DNA from: Amblyornis subalaris
Lineage: Eukaryota > Chordata > Aves > Passeriformes > Ptilonorhynchidae
DNA: 64,000 nucleotides
Reading direction: 5' to 3'
Assembly: GCA_018881555.1 (NCBI GenBank)
Contig: JACAXG010000018.1
Location: 5,021,634-5,085,633 of the forward strand
In this document: in pieces, positions 52,290 through 63,800 of the stretch
How the letters are laid out: every line of letters begins with the position of its first letter
Position numbering within the stretch: position 1 is the first letter of the stretch
Made by a program: the position numbers and the translations under genes
Notes under the pieces: generated by a model
Database searches by the model: none
What the model saw: the letters and a program-made list of their open reading frames with translations, nothing else
What the model was told of the DNA's origin: nothing

Positions 52290-52863
52290 AGCCAATAATG
52301 AGGCCTTCGTTTTCACCTAACAAAGGCGCATTTGGAAGTGAACAGATGTAGGATGCAATTTGGCAGCCGCTGCCTGTCCCCGGTAGCGGGTCGTACAACC
52401 AGGCAGAGAGAAAGGAAGAAGAAATGCGCTCATACTTTAATCCTTGCATCGTCCAAGGAGGGGGCTGGGGGCACCGGCATGAGTGGATCAGCTCTAGTGG
52501 GGACATAGGGGCGCGTCGTGGCTGGAAAGCGGCCGGGTCGTGCGGCGCAGCGCTGCCCAGGGCGGCTATTGCGGCGGATGGTGGTGCCGGCAGTGCCGCA
52601 GCCAGGGGAGTGCTGAGCTCCAGCAAAGCCACATGGATGGCGGCTGTGTCCCCCGGGCCGTGCCCCGCGGGCACGCCGCGCCGTGGGCCGCAGCCAGGCG
52701 AGGCAGGGACACGCAGCATCCTCCCGGCGGTGCCCCAGCTGCCGCAGAAGGAGCCTACAGTCACTCTGGGAAGCAAGGCTGAATGAGCCGGGGGCACTTC
52801 GCACAAGAAAAGACTTTCTGCACCAGTGAACAGATTCTTTTCCTCCAGAACCACTCCTGGCAA
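52290..52863 (-). other. candidate alternative first exon of LDB2 or lncRNA exon
   Basis: On the minus strand the CpG island leads into an open frame running from 52863 to a splice donor. Exon base 52290 is followed by GTAAGTATG, close to an ideal 5' splice site. An in-frame ATG at 52449 (A at position -3) would encode 53 residues beginning MQGLKYERISSSFLSAWLYD and leave one base over, a phase-1 end. The LDB2 exon at 11961 has a phase-1 acceptor. The join gives a G-S-IGRTLIP reading without a stop. The peptide matches no domain I know. A chance phase match has a probability of one in three, and the open frame is favoured by high GC, so this is suggestive only. Confidence 0.3.
52480..52800. 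promoter_or_regulatory. CpG island, candidate promoter
   Basis: I count about 28 CpGs between 52501 and 52740, with GC near 70 percent, in a region whose surroundings are AT-rich and CpG-poor. Strings such as 'ggggcgcgtcgtggc', 'gcggcggatggtggtgccgg' and 'ccccgcgggcacgccgcgcc' are typical of unmethylated promoter islands. It lies about 40 kb upstream of the first recognised LDB2 coding exon and inside the gene's intron. It is a candidate alternative promoter, or a promoter for an antisense or independent transcript. A second, smaller GC-rich patch is at 53080-53150. Confidence 0.5.
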
Positions 52864-53381
52864 AGGCTAAGCTTTCTCCCAGGTCTGCCTCAGCCTGCTG
52901 CTAACTAAGCATGAGTAGGTAACAGCACAGCCTGGCGTGCAGTCTCCAAGGGGCCCTTCCTTCCCACAAAAACTGGCCATCAGCGAAATAGACAGCAACA
53001 AATATTTCTGCTCTAAATCAGCACTCTCTGATGAGATGCCTGGTGAAAAGCATTTGCACTGAAGCAGCACAGCCGTGGGAGCTCACCGGGGCCCCTCGGC
53101 CGCAGCGGCACACGGTCCTGCACCCCACCTTCCCTCCTGGCAGCCCCAAAAAGCTTAGCCAACAGGGATGGCGTTCACACGTCTGAAAAGTACCTGAAAC
53201 CGTAGTAAAACACACATTTTAGCATTCATTCAAAGCTCACTGCTTGATTCTCTCCCTTTGATCAGCACTGAATTTCATAAAACAGCAGAACATTTCTCAG
53301 ATCTACACACAGAAATTGATTTAGTTTTCTAGGCACACACCATTATCCTCTTCTCTTATAAATAGAAGTGCTAATTTTTTT

Positions 53382-53396
53382 GGGGGGGGGGGGGGG
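53382..53396 (+). repeat. poly-G run (15 G) preceded by T run
   Basis: TTTTTTT is followed by fifteen consecutive G, then T and GGGG. On the LDB2 transcript strand this is a C run. The exact length is unreliable because homopolymers of this kind are error-prone in sequencing. Confidence 0.8.
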
Positions 53397-56194
53397 TGGG
53401 GTTCTGGGTTTTGTTGTTTGTTGGGTTTTTTTCCTGTTTGACTTACTTTCCCCGTGTTCTCTTCTAATTCACGTGTTACTCCTGAACACTCCAGTCTTCT
53501 TACAAGAAATAAATCTAAGGTCCTGACCACTGGGGACATTGGAAATCTTATAAAAAAATTGAGGGTAAAGTGTTAGTTTTGCCCAGTTTGCCAAAATCTA
53601 ATTTGGGTTGTCACATTATGTCTCTGTAACCTTCCTTTGTAATTTCAGCTGGATAGAGCTGCACACTATTACCATCCTTTGTGTAAAAGCTGCTTTCTGT
53701 GCCAACATTTCTGGTGCAAGCAATTTCAACCCTTTATAGATTGTGTCAGACCTTCAAATTTCCTTTTTGTTCTAGTGAATTCTTCCTGAGACAGAAAGAA
53801 TCAACAACACCGACATCAACAACAGGGTTACCAAAATAGTGAACAAAATCTGAACAAGAACAGTAAGAACACACTTGAGCAAAGTAAGCATGCACAGGCT
53901 TAAATTTAAGCACCTCTGTGTTGAACTGGTATACTCAACCAGAACTGATAAAGTGTGAATACTGTGGAAGAATGGAAGAATATTATTGTCCTATTTTGTC
54001 TCGTCAACTTCTAACTCATATATAAGAAATAAACCTATTAAGACATGAACAATAAGATAATATACCAGACTATTAGCTGAGCAAAATAGAAGCATAGTCT
54101 CTTGATATTCTATCTGGCACAAAAAGCAACCTGTCCAGAGCAGAATATCTGATCTCCTGGGGAAGAATTAAGAACAGCTTTGAGTTTCATACAAGCATTT
54201 GTAAAGAAGGATTACATATAGTTGATTATTTTAACTTTTTATATATCTACACAAATTCCTCATTTCCCACCAAGAAAAAAAAAAGCCCACAGCTTTCATC
54301 TACTTCAGTGGTTCTTTACTCCAGTTTTAACAGAACCAAGATATAAATTCATGACCAATACTCCTTTTGAGATTTCATCTACTTAGCTACAAATACAGAA
54401 CTGTTTGGTGAAAGACCGCTACAAGTTGCTCTGTGGTGCATTTTTGGGAAGAGCAGCTGCACTTTGGAGGAAGCTTTCACAAGCTACTCACCCTAATTAA
54501 GCTTTAATCTACAAATCTCATTATGTAGATCAGTTTGTATAGCTATAGTTGCATTTGATATTACCCTTCACATTGTACTGGAATAAGTACAAGGAATAAG
54601 GATAGGAACAAATATTTTCAGATTGTTTTGCAAAGTTTTAAGGCTTGCATTTTCCCGAGTAAATGACACGGGAGTCACATAGTTACAGTTGTTACCACAC
54701 AGAGATTTGCCAACACTCTGCTTAGAATCAAGTTGATCTCACATCTTTTAGGAGAAATTTTTTACATTTTTTTTAATGCCTACTTTGTTAGTACTTCATA
54801 TAGCCAGAAAGACACATTCCTTCAATTATAAATGCTTAGAATACATCGCATCTGAAACTTTTTTTTTAGGTCAAAATAGACTGCGGGGAGTAAATGGGTC
54901 CAAAATGAAACAGTACAAGAGGAAAACAAAAATAAAAATTGATACTGCCTCCCTGCAGCTAGTTTGACTAAATCTATTGCTGAAACAAAACCCACATAGT
55001 TCCTCTGCCCATCTCCTAAATATTTCCAAACACTTCACACTACCAGTTTACAAGGTGTATTTTATACAATTCCTACAGACTCTTGAAAGCACTGATGAAA
55101 ACAACCTACATTTAATATCGTGTGGCAATAATTGCACAGGAATGCAGGCACAGGGCAGAAGCATGGTTTGCATGAGGTGTCAGAACAGTTCCTCTTGATC
55201 AGTATGGAATTAGTAGCCAAGGAGTAGTAGTAATTTCAACCCCTTTTCACGTACATGTGCTTTCAGTCCGTACCAAATGAAGATGTCTGATTTTCAGCTT
55301 TACCCATGACACTGACTTCTTTATGCAGAGAAAATATTAAAGACTGTTTCAGCTCAGTTTATAGTCAGATGAGTAACTACATACATTCATGCTGGAGAGA
55401 GCTGTGCTGTAACTTCACCTGTAACAGGGGCACTGGGGATAATACTTTGCATCATGGAAGTCAGAAAAAAGAGCTGCAGTTTGTACAGCAGTTGCCTCTA
55501 TCTCCCTTCTTCTAGCTGGGCCAGCACAGCAATCACAATCAGAGGCATAATGAGTGACAAAAACAATGATAGCTCCTATAGGTGTCAGATCCACTTGTAC
55601 GGACTTTTCATATAGATACCCTCAGTGTAGTTTACCATAAATCCCATTTAAACATCACAAGCAGCACCAGCATCTGGGCAGAAGACCTGCAAGGGAACCT
55701 AAGGATGGCAGAAGAGAGACTGCAAATTCAGCAGAGGCTGCTTCTCCCCAAGAGCCTGGACTGCAGGCCTGTTTTCCTCCTGCCATGTTTTGGGCCATCA
55801 AGCTGTTGGACATACTTCTGCAGGAAACGTAAAAGTCAAGGCTTTTTGAACGGCCTGTGCCACTCCACAGAGATCAGGACCACTTATACACAGATTTTCC
55901 ATGGGATGGTAATGCTATTGCTTTCACTGAATCACTCCAAAAGTTTCTGTGTCAAGAGAGACCTTCCTTTCCCAGATGTGCTGGTTCCTATATTATGCTG
56001 CTTTTCTAGGCACATTTTAACAGCTGTTGCAGTTCATTCATGAGCTGGCCACTGTGATCCAGTTTTTATTCTACAAAAATAAAAAATTCTTCCTATTCTC
56101 CAATAACAACCCAAATCATTTCAGTAGCAGTAATGCAATCTGTAGTGTTTCAGACCATTACTCTGAAAACAGCAATTGTGTTCTGTTTTATAAG

Positions 56195-56290
56195 TGCCAT
56201 CTATGTAACAATTTAAGTTTGTAAATCACCTCTGAATCCTTTGTGATGAAAGGTGCTATATAAAATCGAGCTATTATCATTCCTACATTT
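56195..56290 (+). repeat. possible ancient SINE/LINE 3' tail
   Basis: 'cctttgtgatgaaaggtgct' followed by 'atataaaatcgagctattat' resembles the conserved 3' tail (gatgaaaggcgctatataa...ttattattat) shared by several very old amniote SINE and LINE families. The body of the element is not recognisable, so the family is not named. Confidence 0.4.
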
Positions 56291-58440
56291 CACTGCTCCA
56301 TAAATGAGATACTACAGGAGCTCCACTCCAGCAATATGTTTGTGATCACATAACCCTTCATCCCCAGTATTTCATTTTTACTGGAATTAGTGATTAACAT
56401 GAACATCACACCCTTTCCTATACCCCACTCCTCTTTGGGGTTTGGATTTTATGCCTGGCAACAGTGCACTGTCTTTCTGTAAGTGGTTTCATTGGAATCA
56501 GAGAAGAGCAATTAAATTGGCTATTAGGATGCAAAGTGTGCAGGTCAGTGCAGCCTTTGCCAGGCAAACCCACCTTGAAAACACATCCCTTAGAGTCCCA
56601 CCTATTTTTGAAAGATACAGGAGACTATGGCAAAGCACTTCCTGCACAAATTGCAGCAAATAGCTCCTTTATAAACAGTGGGATTATTCCCATTATATCT
56701 GCTTTATATGGACAAAAGTTAAGGAAAACAATTGGTGATTTCTACAGGAAGTTTAAAACAGGAGGCAGTCCGTGTCCTGGTTTTCCTTCTCTCCTGCTTT
56801 CCCCACAACTTTTCTTTTTTNTTTCCATGGGTTTTCTCTCACCAGGGCACTGCTGAGCAGATCCCATTTGGACAGTTTGCTATTTCCCCTCCTCCTTTTT
56901 GACGTGTCACAGCTACCTGAGGGAGCCAATACTCAAAAGAGAAAAGTAGCTATGACAAATAATGCCAGAAAAAATGGCAAGGTAAAAGTCATTTGACAGC
57001 ATCCAGTTGATATTTCTTGGCAGTGAGGGAAAATTGAGGTGCACCAGACACACTGCCAAAATTTCTGTCATCAGTGTAAATTAAGCAACATGGAAAAAGC
57101 AATCAGAGAGTTAAAAGAATCTTCTCTTTGCCCTTGTTTGCCTCATTTCTTGTTTTTCTCTTAAACTGCACCACTGGGATGAACCACAAGACTTCCCTTC
57201 TCCTTATTAAAAAGGCAAAAACTGCTTATGCAGCAACTGCAGCAGGGCTCTGTTGTTAGCAGATAGTAAGGATGTATGGAGATGAGCTACAAACGGCATC
57301 CATATCAGCGGAGACACTTATGGGGAAAAAATTGTTCTGTGAACATTACAAATTCTGGCTCTAATTAAACATTCATCTCTCACTCTTCTGGGGGTGGAGA
57401 AGAAAATCATTGTCCTTTTATACTGCAGTTAAAAGTGGAAAACATTGCATCCAGAAATACAAAGAAGAAATATTTTTCTATTCTGTGACAGCAATGAATG
57501 CTGAGGGTTATGCTGACTGAAGGTAATTACTACAGATCTTTGCTTGTTTTTTAGAAAAATGAAAAGAACTGTTCATGCCTTAAAATACTGCCTTTTAGAA
57601 AATATCTGTAAATCATTCTGTGATATAATTTCCTTAAACAGTTGGTACAAGAGCAGACATAATTCTCCCCTTGCTGAGCTTCCTGGCCTTAAAAAATATG
57701 CTCGAAGATACGTATATATGAAGTTGAACAAAGAGACACGGATAAAGAAGGAGAGGTGTTCCAAGCTGAGATCAGGTTCACTGAGGGAATTAAACACTCC
57801 TCCTTCCCAGGTCTCTGGCGAGATAGATGAAAGGCATCACAAGTTTCTTAAGTGTGGAAAGAATATTCCAAACATTAGATAGGGAATGACCAAGGAACCA
57901 AAAATGACCAGTCTCACCTGAGTCTCTTTCTTGCTTTCTCTCACAAAAACATTGGATGAAGAGTGCCAGAACCTAGAGCTAAGCTGCTTTATGAGAATAA
58001 CTTAGTGACATTTTGGAAGGGCTTATACACTGATTTGGGAACACCTCCAGAGTGTTTTTTCCTCTTGCCTGTTTAAATTCTTTCTCTGTTATCTGTGCTT
58101 TTCTCCTTTTTTCAGATGGTGAGTCCTCTGGGGGCTCACTGAAGCCTGAAGTTCCTTCTTGTGGAGGAAAGAGGGGGGGTTTGTATCTGTCTATAGTAAT
58201 AAAACATTCCACATACTTGATATAAATGTTTCTGACTTTTCACATGCGTTTGGGAAAGGCCTCAACTGCCAAAGCCCATTGTCCATATTATGCTCCCATT
58301 TAGCTTCAACATACAGGGAAGGGGAAGACTCCAGTGTTTTTGAAGACGTGATGGCAATGCACTGGAGCTCACTTCTACAGCAACATGTGGCACCATCCAA
58401 AGCAGAAGAGAAGAAGGAGAAGCAGTCAGTGCAGAAGCGC

Positions 58441-58611
58441 AGAATCATAGAATATCCTGAGTTGGAAGGGACCCAAAAGGATCACTGAAGTCCAGCTTCT
58501 GGCTCTGCACAGGACAGCCCCAAGAGACACAGCATGTGCCTGAGAGCGTTGTCCAAATGCTTCTTGAACTCTGTCAGGCTGGTGCTGTGACCAGTGCCCT
58601 GGGGAGCCTGT
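58441..58611 (-). repeat. CR1 LINE, 3' part (left of nested LTR)
   Basis: 'agaatcatagaatatcctga' then 'gttggaagggacccaaaagg' is the reverse complement of the CR1 3' terminus. It is followed by the CR1-type text 'aagtccagcttctggctctg' and 'gtgccctggggagcctgt'. The match breaks exactly where an LTR is inserted and resumes at 59084. The element's sense is the minus strand. Confidence 0.92.
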
Positions 58612-59079
58612 TGTCAGGGAATACATTCAGTGCAGTAGCTCAGTGTGCAGTGAGAGCTGCAGACTGAGATCTGCGGCTGGACCCCCAGGCAAGAGGCCAT
58701 GAACTGCCAACCCTTTACATGACAAAGGGCACAGTCAGGGGACCGGACATGCAGAGACAGAGCAGGAGCTGACTACCCAAGGCTTTCACTCAATTGTACT
58801 CCAAGAGTATAAAAACACTCATTTTTTCAGGGTTCCTTCTTGGAGGTACACAGCTTGAACTGTTATTTTCTTATTGCATCATAATTAAACTATTGTAAGG
58901 ATCGAGACATCTGAGACTGTGCTATGGGAATACTGCGGTCAAGCTGAAAACGAAAGCTGGTCTGACTTGTGGGAGTGTGGGGTGTGTAGCTGCAAAGGGG
59001 CTTCACTCCTAGCTCAGGTGGTGTGAGCGTGGCTGCCAGAGTGGCTCCTGGATGGTCAGATGGGGAAGTTTCCTTAACA
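58612..59079 (+). mobile_element. 468-bp solo LTR nested in CR1
   Basis: The insertion starts TGTCAGGGAA and ends TTCCTTAACA. The reverse complement of the end, TGTTAAGGAA, matches the start at 8 of 10 positions. It is flanked by 'ctgt' at 58608-58611 and 59080-59083, a 4-bp target duplication. Removing the insertion and one copy restores CR1 text ('gagcctgtttcagtgc'). Inside are a TATA-like box TATAAAAA at 58808-58815 and a variant polyadenylation signal AATTAAA at 58883-58889, so it reads on the plus strand. No internal viral genes are present. A 4-bp duplication fits class I (ERV1-like) elements, but the family was not recognised. Confidence 0.88.
58808..58815 (+). promoter_or_regulatory. 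TATA-like box in LTR
   Basis: TATAAAAA lies about 200 bp into the solo LTR and about 75 bp before a variant polyadenylation signal. This is the usual U3-R arrangement. Confidence 0.5.
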
Positions 59080-59720
59080 CTGTTTCAGTGCTGAGCCATT
59101 ATCTAAGTGAAAAACCTTTTCCTAACCTAAACCTCCCCTAACTCAGTTTCATGGCCTTCCCTTGGGTCCTGTCCTGTCTGTGGTCACCAGAGAGAAGAGA
59201 TCAGTGCCTGCCCCTCCTCTTCCTCTTGTTAGGATGTTGAAGACCACAAGGAGGTCTCCCCTCAGTCTCCTCTTCACCAGGCTGAACAGACCAAGTGACC
59301 TCAGCTGCTCCTGGTATAGCTTCCCCTGCAGAACCTTCACCATCTTCATTGCCCTCCTTTGGACAGTCTCTAACAGCTTAATATATTTTTTACATTGTGG
59401 TGCCCAAAACTGCACCAGGACTGGAGGTGAGGCCACCCCAGTGCAGAACAGAGCGGGACAATCCCCCCCCTTGCCTAGCGGGTGATACTGTGTCCCATGC
59501 CCCCAAGGACACAGTTGGCCCTACCTGGCTGCCAGGGCACTGCTGACTCATATTCCACTTGCCATTGATCAGGACTCCCAGGTCCCTTTCCATGGCACTG
59601 CTTTCCAGCATCTCATTCCACAGTCTGTCCATACATCCAGAATTACCCCATCGCAAGTGCAGAATCTGGCACCTGTCTGTGTTAAACTTCATACAGTTGG
59701 TATGAAGTGTGCACTAAACA
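59080..59720 (-). repeat. CR1 LINE, remainder (right of nested LTR)
   Basis: CR1 resumes after the LTR with 'gtttcagtgctgagccatta' and 'gaaaaaccttttcctaac', then runs through the C-terminal reverse-transcriptase region. Together with 58441-58611 this is one 5'-truncated CR1 insertion of about 0.8 kb with its 3' end to the left. Confidence 0.93.
59149..59692 (-). pseudogene. broken C-terminus of CR1 ORF2 (reverse transcriptase)
   Basis: Two overlapping minus-strand frames carry recognisable CR1 ORF2 text. The upstream frame (59692-59390) starts MKFNTDRCQILHLRWGN and includes LESSAMERDLGVLINGKWNM. The downstream frame (59436-59149) includes QFWAPQCKKYIKLLETVQRR and LGLFSLVKRRLRGDLLVVFN. In intact CR1 these belong to one polypeptide, the region after the reverse transcriptase catalytic core. 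Here at least one frameshift separates them and the endonuclease and most of the transcriptase are missing. It is a dead copy. Confidence 0.88.
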
Positions 59721-60699
59721 AAACTGGTCTCCAGGGCCCTGAGAACCATGATTTCTGTGTTTTTAGATCACCATCATGGACTGTCTATCCCCCTTGCTAT
59801 TTTGGCTCTGCAAAAGTTAATCAACATAAAACAATACAAATTGACCACTGATCCAAAAGATATGAGTATCTGCTTTACCAGCTTCCCATCTACAATGCCA
59901 CTGAGGAGAAACACAGAAATCCAAGTTTGAGAAGTGGCTGAAATCTAAAATACTCTTACTGAACTGAGTAATTTCAGATGAAAGATTAAGGTAAAACTTT
60001 ATTGCAAAACACTGGTGTTCATTGCAGATGATTTGTTCATGGTCTCAAATCAGTAAACTCCATATGATTTCTTTTTCAGCTGTTTTGTCCTGTCAAAATC
60101 TTGGTCATCTTGTTTCTTACATGCACTCTAAATTTCTGACCATGGAATTTTAATGCCCAAACAACTTCTGTAGCTTCTGTATGGACTAAGACTTAGATGG
60201 AAAAATGACCAATTTTCTGCTATTACAGTTACCAGATGATAGCGAAGGAAACAGAAACCTGAGATTTTATTCCTAGCTATGTGGGAAGTATGGGTTTTAG
60301 TGTGTATGGGCAGGACAGCAGAGCAGAAAGAACATGGTTTTTCCAAACAAGTGGATAAAAGTTGGGTCTCTCATCTTGATTCCTATCTGACTGGAGAAAT
60401 CTCCTGCACCTTCTGATTATTTATCTGTAAAATGAACAGGAATGGTTTGTTTTCCTTCTAGGTCTTTTAACACTCATAGCAAGCTGAAGTGTTAATCATA
60501 CCACTAGTCTAGAAAATTATGCATAAAAAATGATGGGATTTCACTGAGCTAAAATTGCTATAATCCAGATTGTGTTATACAGTACAGAAACCTGTGCTCT
60601 AAAGACCCACTATTTAATTTCTGGAAGAACTGCCAGTTATGTTCCTTTATAAAGGAAAATGAAAGTAAATGAATTTAAAAAATAATATTNATAATGTAT
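59721..60699. other. intron segment, nothing recognised
   Basis: AT-rich sequence between two CR1 copies. Short open frames only. Confidence 0.5.
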
Positions 60700-60830
60700 A
60701 GGTTATTTTGTCACTGACCAGATCCTAGACTTGCATCTTTCAGAACACCTTCTAACTTCTCTGCTTTGAGAAAAAGCATTGAGCAGGTGGCCTTCAAACA
60801 CCTCTAGCAACCTAATATTTCTATGATTCA
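60700..60830 (+). repeat. probable CR1 3' end, plus orientation
   Basis: 'gagcaggtggccttcaaaca' and 'cctctagcaacctaatattt', then 'ctatgattca', follow the CR1 3' terminus (…gatgaccttcagaggtcccttccaacc…attctatgattc) with moderate divergence. It is oriented opposite to the other CR1 copies here. The left limit is uncertain. Confidence 0.55.
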
Positions 60831-63800
60831 CTTGACTGACTAATTTTGGTTTAAAAGGGTAGGAAGCCTATGCCCATTTTTCCTTACCTAAGGATGACAA
60901 TCCTCAGAGTTTGTAAACTGAGCTATTAAATGAAGCATGGGTATTATAATCCCATCATATCTGAAGGGTCACACCACACTAGGAGGCTAAATCAGCCCGC
61001 CAAAATTGACAAAGTGATTTTTGTATGTTAATGAATCAGACAAATATTCAAAAATTATTTCTATAAATAACCAAATACCATTTAAACATTAAATCAAAGA
61101 TGAGGAAACCCTGGTTTTAGTTTAAGCTATAGAATAATTTCTTAAGATAATATGTGCTCAAACATTTTTTGGTACTGCCAAATTGCAATAAACCTTCATG
61201 AGGTAGTGGAGTGTACCATAAAGAAACAAAAAATAAATGTCATTTGTTTTCACATAAGATATACAAAAGAGAATAAGATTTACTAAATAAAATGTGCTTC
61301 TATAACACAGAATTCTGTGTGGCTCGTCACCATATTACTAATTTTTCATGTTAAATAACCAACATCACTTGAGTACAAAACACCAAGAGACAGCTATAAT
61401 CTTCTTCACTTTCTAACTCAGGTCAAATATTTGTGGAAGGAATGTGTCTTCAAATTATAAAAACACATTTGCATTATAGTCTTCTGTCATTTTGATAGCA
61501 GAATGAAGAAAATGTTAACCTGATCACTAAAATTATGCTTTTATTAAAAACGTTACCAGAAAGATCCATTTATCTATCTGTATCTTCTGACATGATAAGC
61601 AATTAAGTAAAATAATTATAATTTATAATTGGAATTATTATTTAATTTCAGGGCTAAATATTCAGATAAAGCTCTTCATTATGTAACTTCTACCACTATT
61701 TCAATCGTTTTGATGGAGAGGAATTTGCAAATACAACCCTAACTTTGTGAAAATCTTCAAGAACTACCACCANGAATAAAGATGTAAATGCACAGACCCT
61801 CACAGAATAAGAGTAGGAACTGCTGACAAACCTGAAAATTAATCATGGTATAAAAAGATCCTATAGGTAGTATCTTTAGTAAGTGTCAAAGTTACAAATG
61901 CTTAGGTCTGAGTTCAAATCTAAAATTAAGTTACAACAAATTAAGATTTTAGTTCCTGATCAGTGTTTTCATTTGTAATTTTCTCCACCTAACTCTGATA
62001 TGTATGCACAAAGTACAGTTTTGCTCAGATTTCTAGTAAAATTCATGCTCTGCATGACTGTATCAGTCTTCATCTCCTGGGAGTCAGAAATGGTGTCCTG
62101 CCTGTGAGAGCATCTTTGGCTCATTGATAATGCCCTGTGGTTCACTGATAGTGCCCCGAGGAATGCAGTCTACCACAAATGATTACCTGATAATTTTACT
62201 GAGAGTTTAATGATAGTTGATGACTTTTTTAAATAGCAGGTTCTGGAATAAGAATCAGCTTTCATATGATAGAAGGAAAATTCTTGCAGATTTAGTGGTT
62301 ACAGAAGAAAACCAAAACTGAACCAGCACACATATAAAATATATGAAATTAAGTGGCCACATTTAAAAATATTATGTTCTTTAAAGCTTATGCTATTTTG
62401 ATCTGTCACTTATAAGCAGTTAGTTTTGGGCACGCTAGTTAAACATTTGAGATTGAACTTGTTTTCTGGAAAAGTAAGTTCATTAAATTGACTCTTTTTC
62501 GGAGCTCCAAAAAGTCCAGTGTTTTGTATTCTCTATACACTGGCTGAGATCTCTCACATTGCTTTCACTCTTAAAAATAATCTCACTCTGACAGATTGAA
62601 TTAATCTCAAAAAACAATGCAGTAATAAAACCACTGTTGGTATAACACTCACATATATTCCCTTCCACCTTTTTCCAACAATAATGCCCAGATTCTTAGA
62701 CCTTGGGGTTTTGTGTTTCATCATTTTGTTGCTCATGTTTAGGTGTTTTGTTTGTTTTTTTGTTTTAGTCTTTCTCTGATAATCTGAAAGGTTTGCATCA
62801 ATAGCCTTCAGAATCTCATTACAGCTTTCTTGTTTCAGCTGACAGAAATGTCTGATGGACACCAAAGATGCTGCTGCCTTCTGTGTAGACCAGCTCAGGC
62901 AGANAGAGATATAAATACAGACAGTGCTACTTGTAGGCTACAAAAATACTTCTAAGGCAACAAAGAACCATGTACTAGGTTCTTTCTGCCCACTTCTTTC
63001 TGCAGGGCATTACAGCAGTAATTACTTGCCAACAGTGTAGATGTGCTCAAACCCTGTCACCTGCTTGAGCTAAATCAGGAACTAAAATTTCTACTTCTTT
63101 AGCTAAAGGACTAACACAGAAACATCAGAAGAATTCTAATTAAGCTGTGGTCTAAACAAGGCACATAACCACACAGGCAATGCCATTTGCCCTAAACGTG
63201 ATAAAATGATTGGTGAAAAGTGGCATTTAGATCTGTTCCNGAAGAAACCTGAATTACAACGTCCCCTCTTTCTGAGGTAACTTTGCAATAGTCTCACTGA
63301 CTTCAATCTAAGAACAATGCATGTATACTGATCAGAGAGGGTTGCCACAGTCTGTATTTCAAGCAGTAGTCCAGAGATATGAAAATCAAATTGAAGTTTG
63401 GTTGAACAACTCAACAATTTTACAATACTCCTTTCTGTCCCAAATTTATCACATTGGTAGAAATATACTACTCACACCTGGCACTGTATTGTATGTGTGA
63501 GCAATCCATTTCTGTTAATCCCTTTCTCTAGTCACTTATTCACTAAGAGTCCTTTGTGAGACAAACATAATTGTCATTATTATATATACTGCCATTGTTT
63601 CATTGAACATATCATTATTGCTATATTATTGTTATATTGACAAAATGATTGGTAAACCACATTAGAGCAATATTTATGGCTTAGCATTCTAACCATTTCT
63701 TTCTCCTGATATCTACTGGAAAAATAATGGCAGGGAAGCTACACTAAGGACTCAAATTCCTTTCAGTCCATCAGCATTTTTAGTGGAGGACTGAAAATAA

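Larger units (their letters stand above)
52864..58440. other. intron segment with few features
   Basis: This segment contains a GC-richer patch at 53.08-53.15 kb, a 15-G run at 53382-53396 and a possible ancient SINE/LINE tail at 56.2 kb. Open frames up to 153 codons (55582-56043, plus) show no recognisable domain. Nothing else is supported. Confidence 0.5.

Noticed and set aside
54260..54290. 'tcccacca' as a possible NLWWDAF exon signature
   Set aside because: The flanking bases do not translate to the conserved LDB exon in any minus-strand frame.
55582..56043. 153-codon plus-strand open frame
   Set aside because: No recognisable motif. It ends close to an old repeat tail and is best explained by chance.
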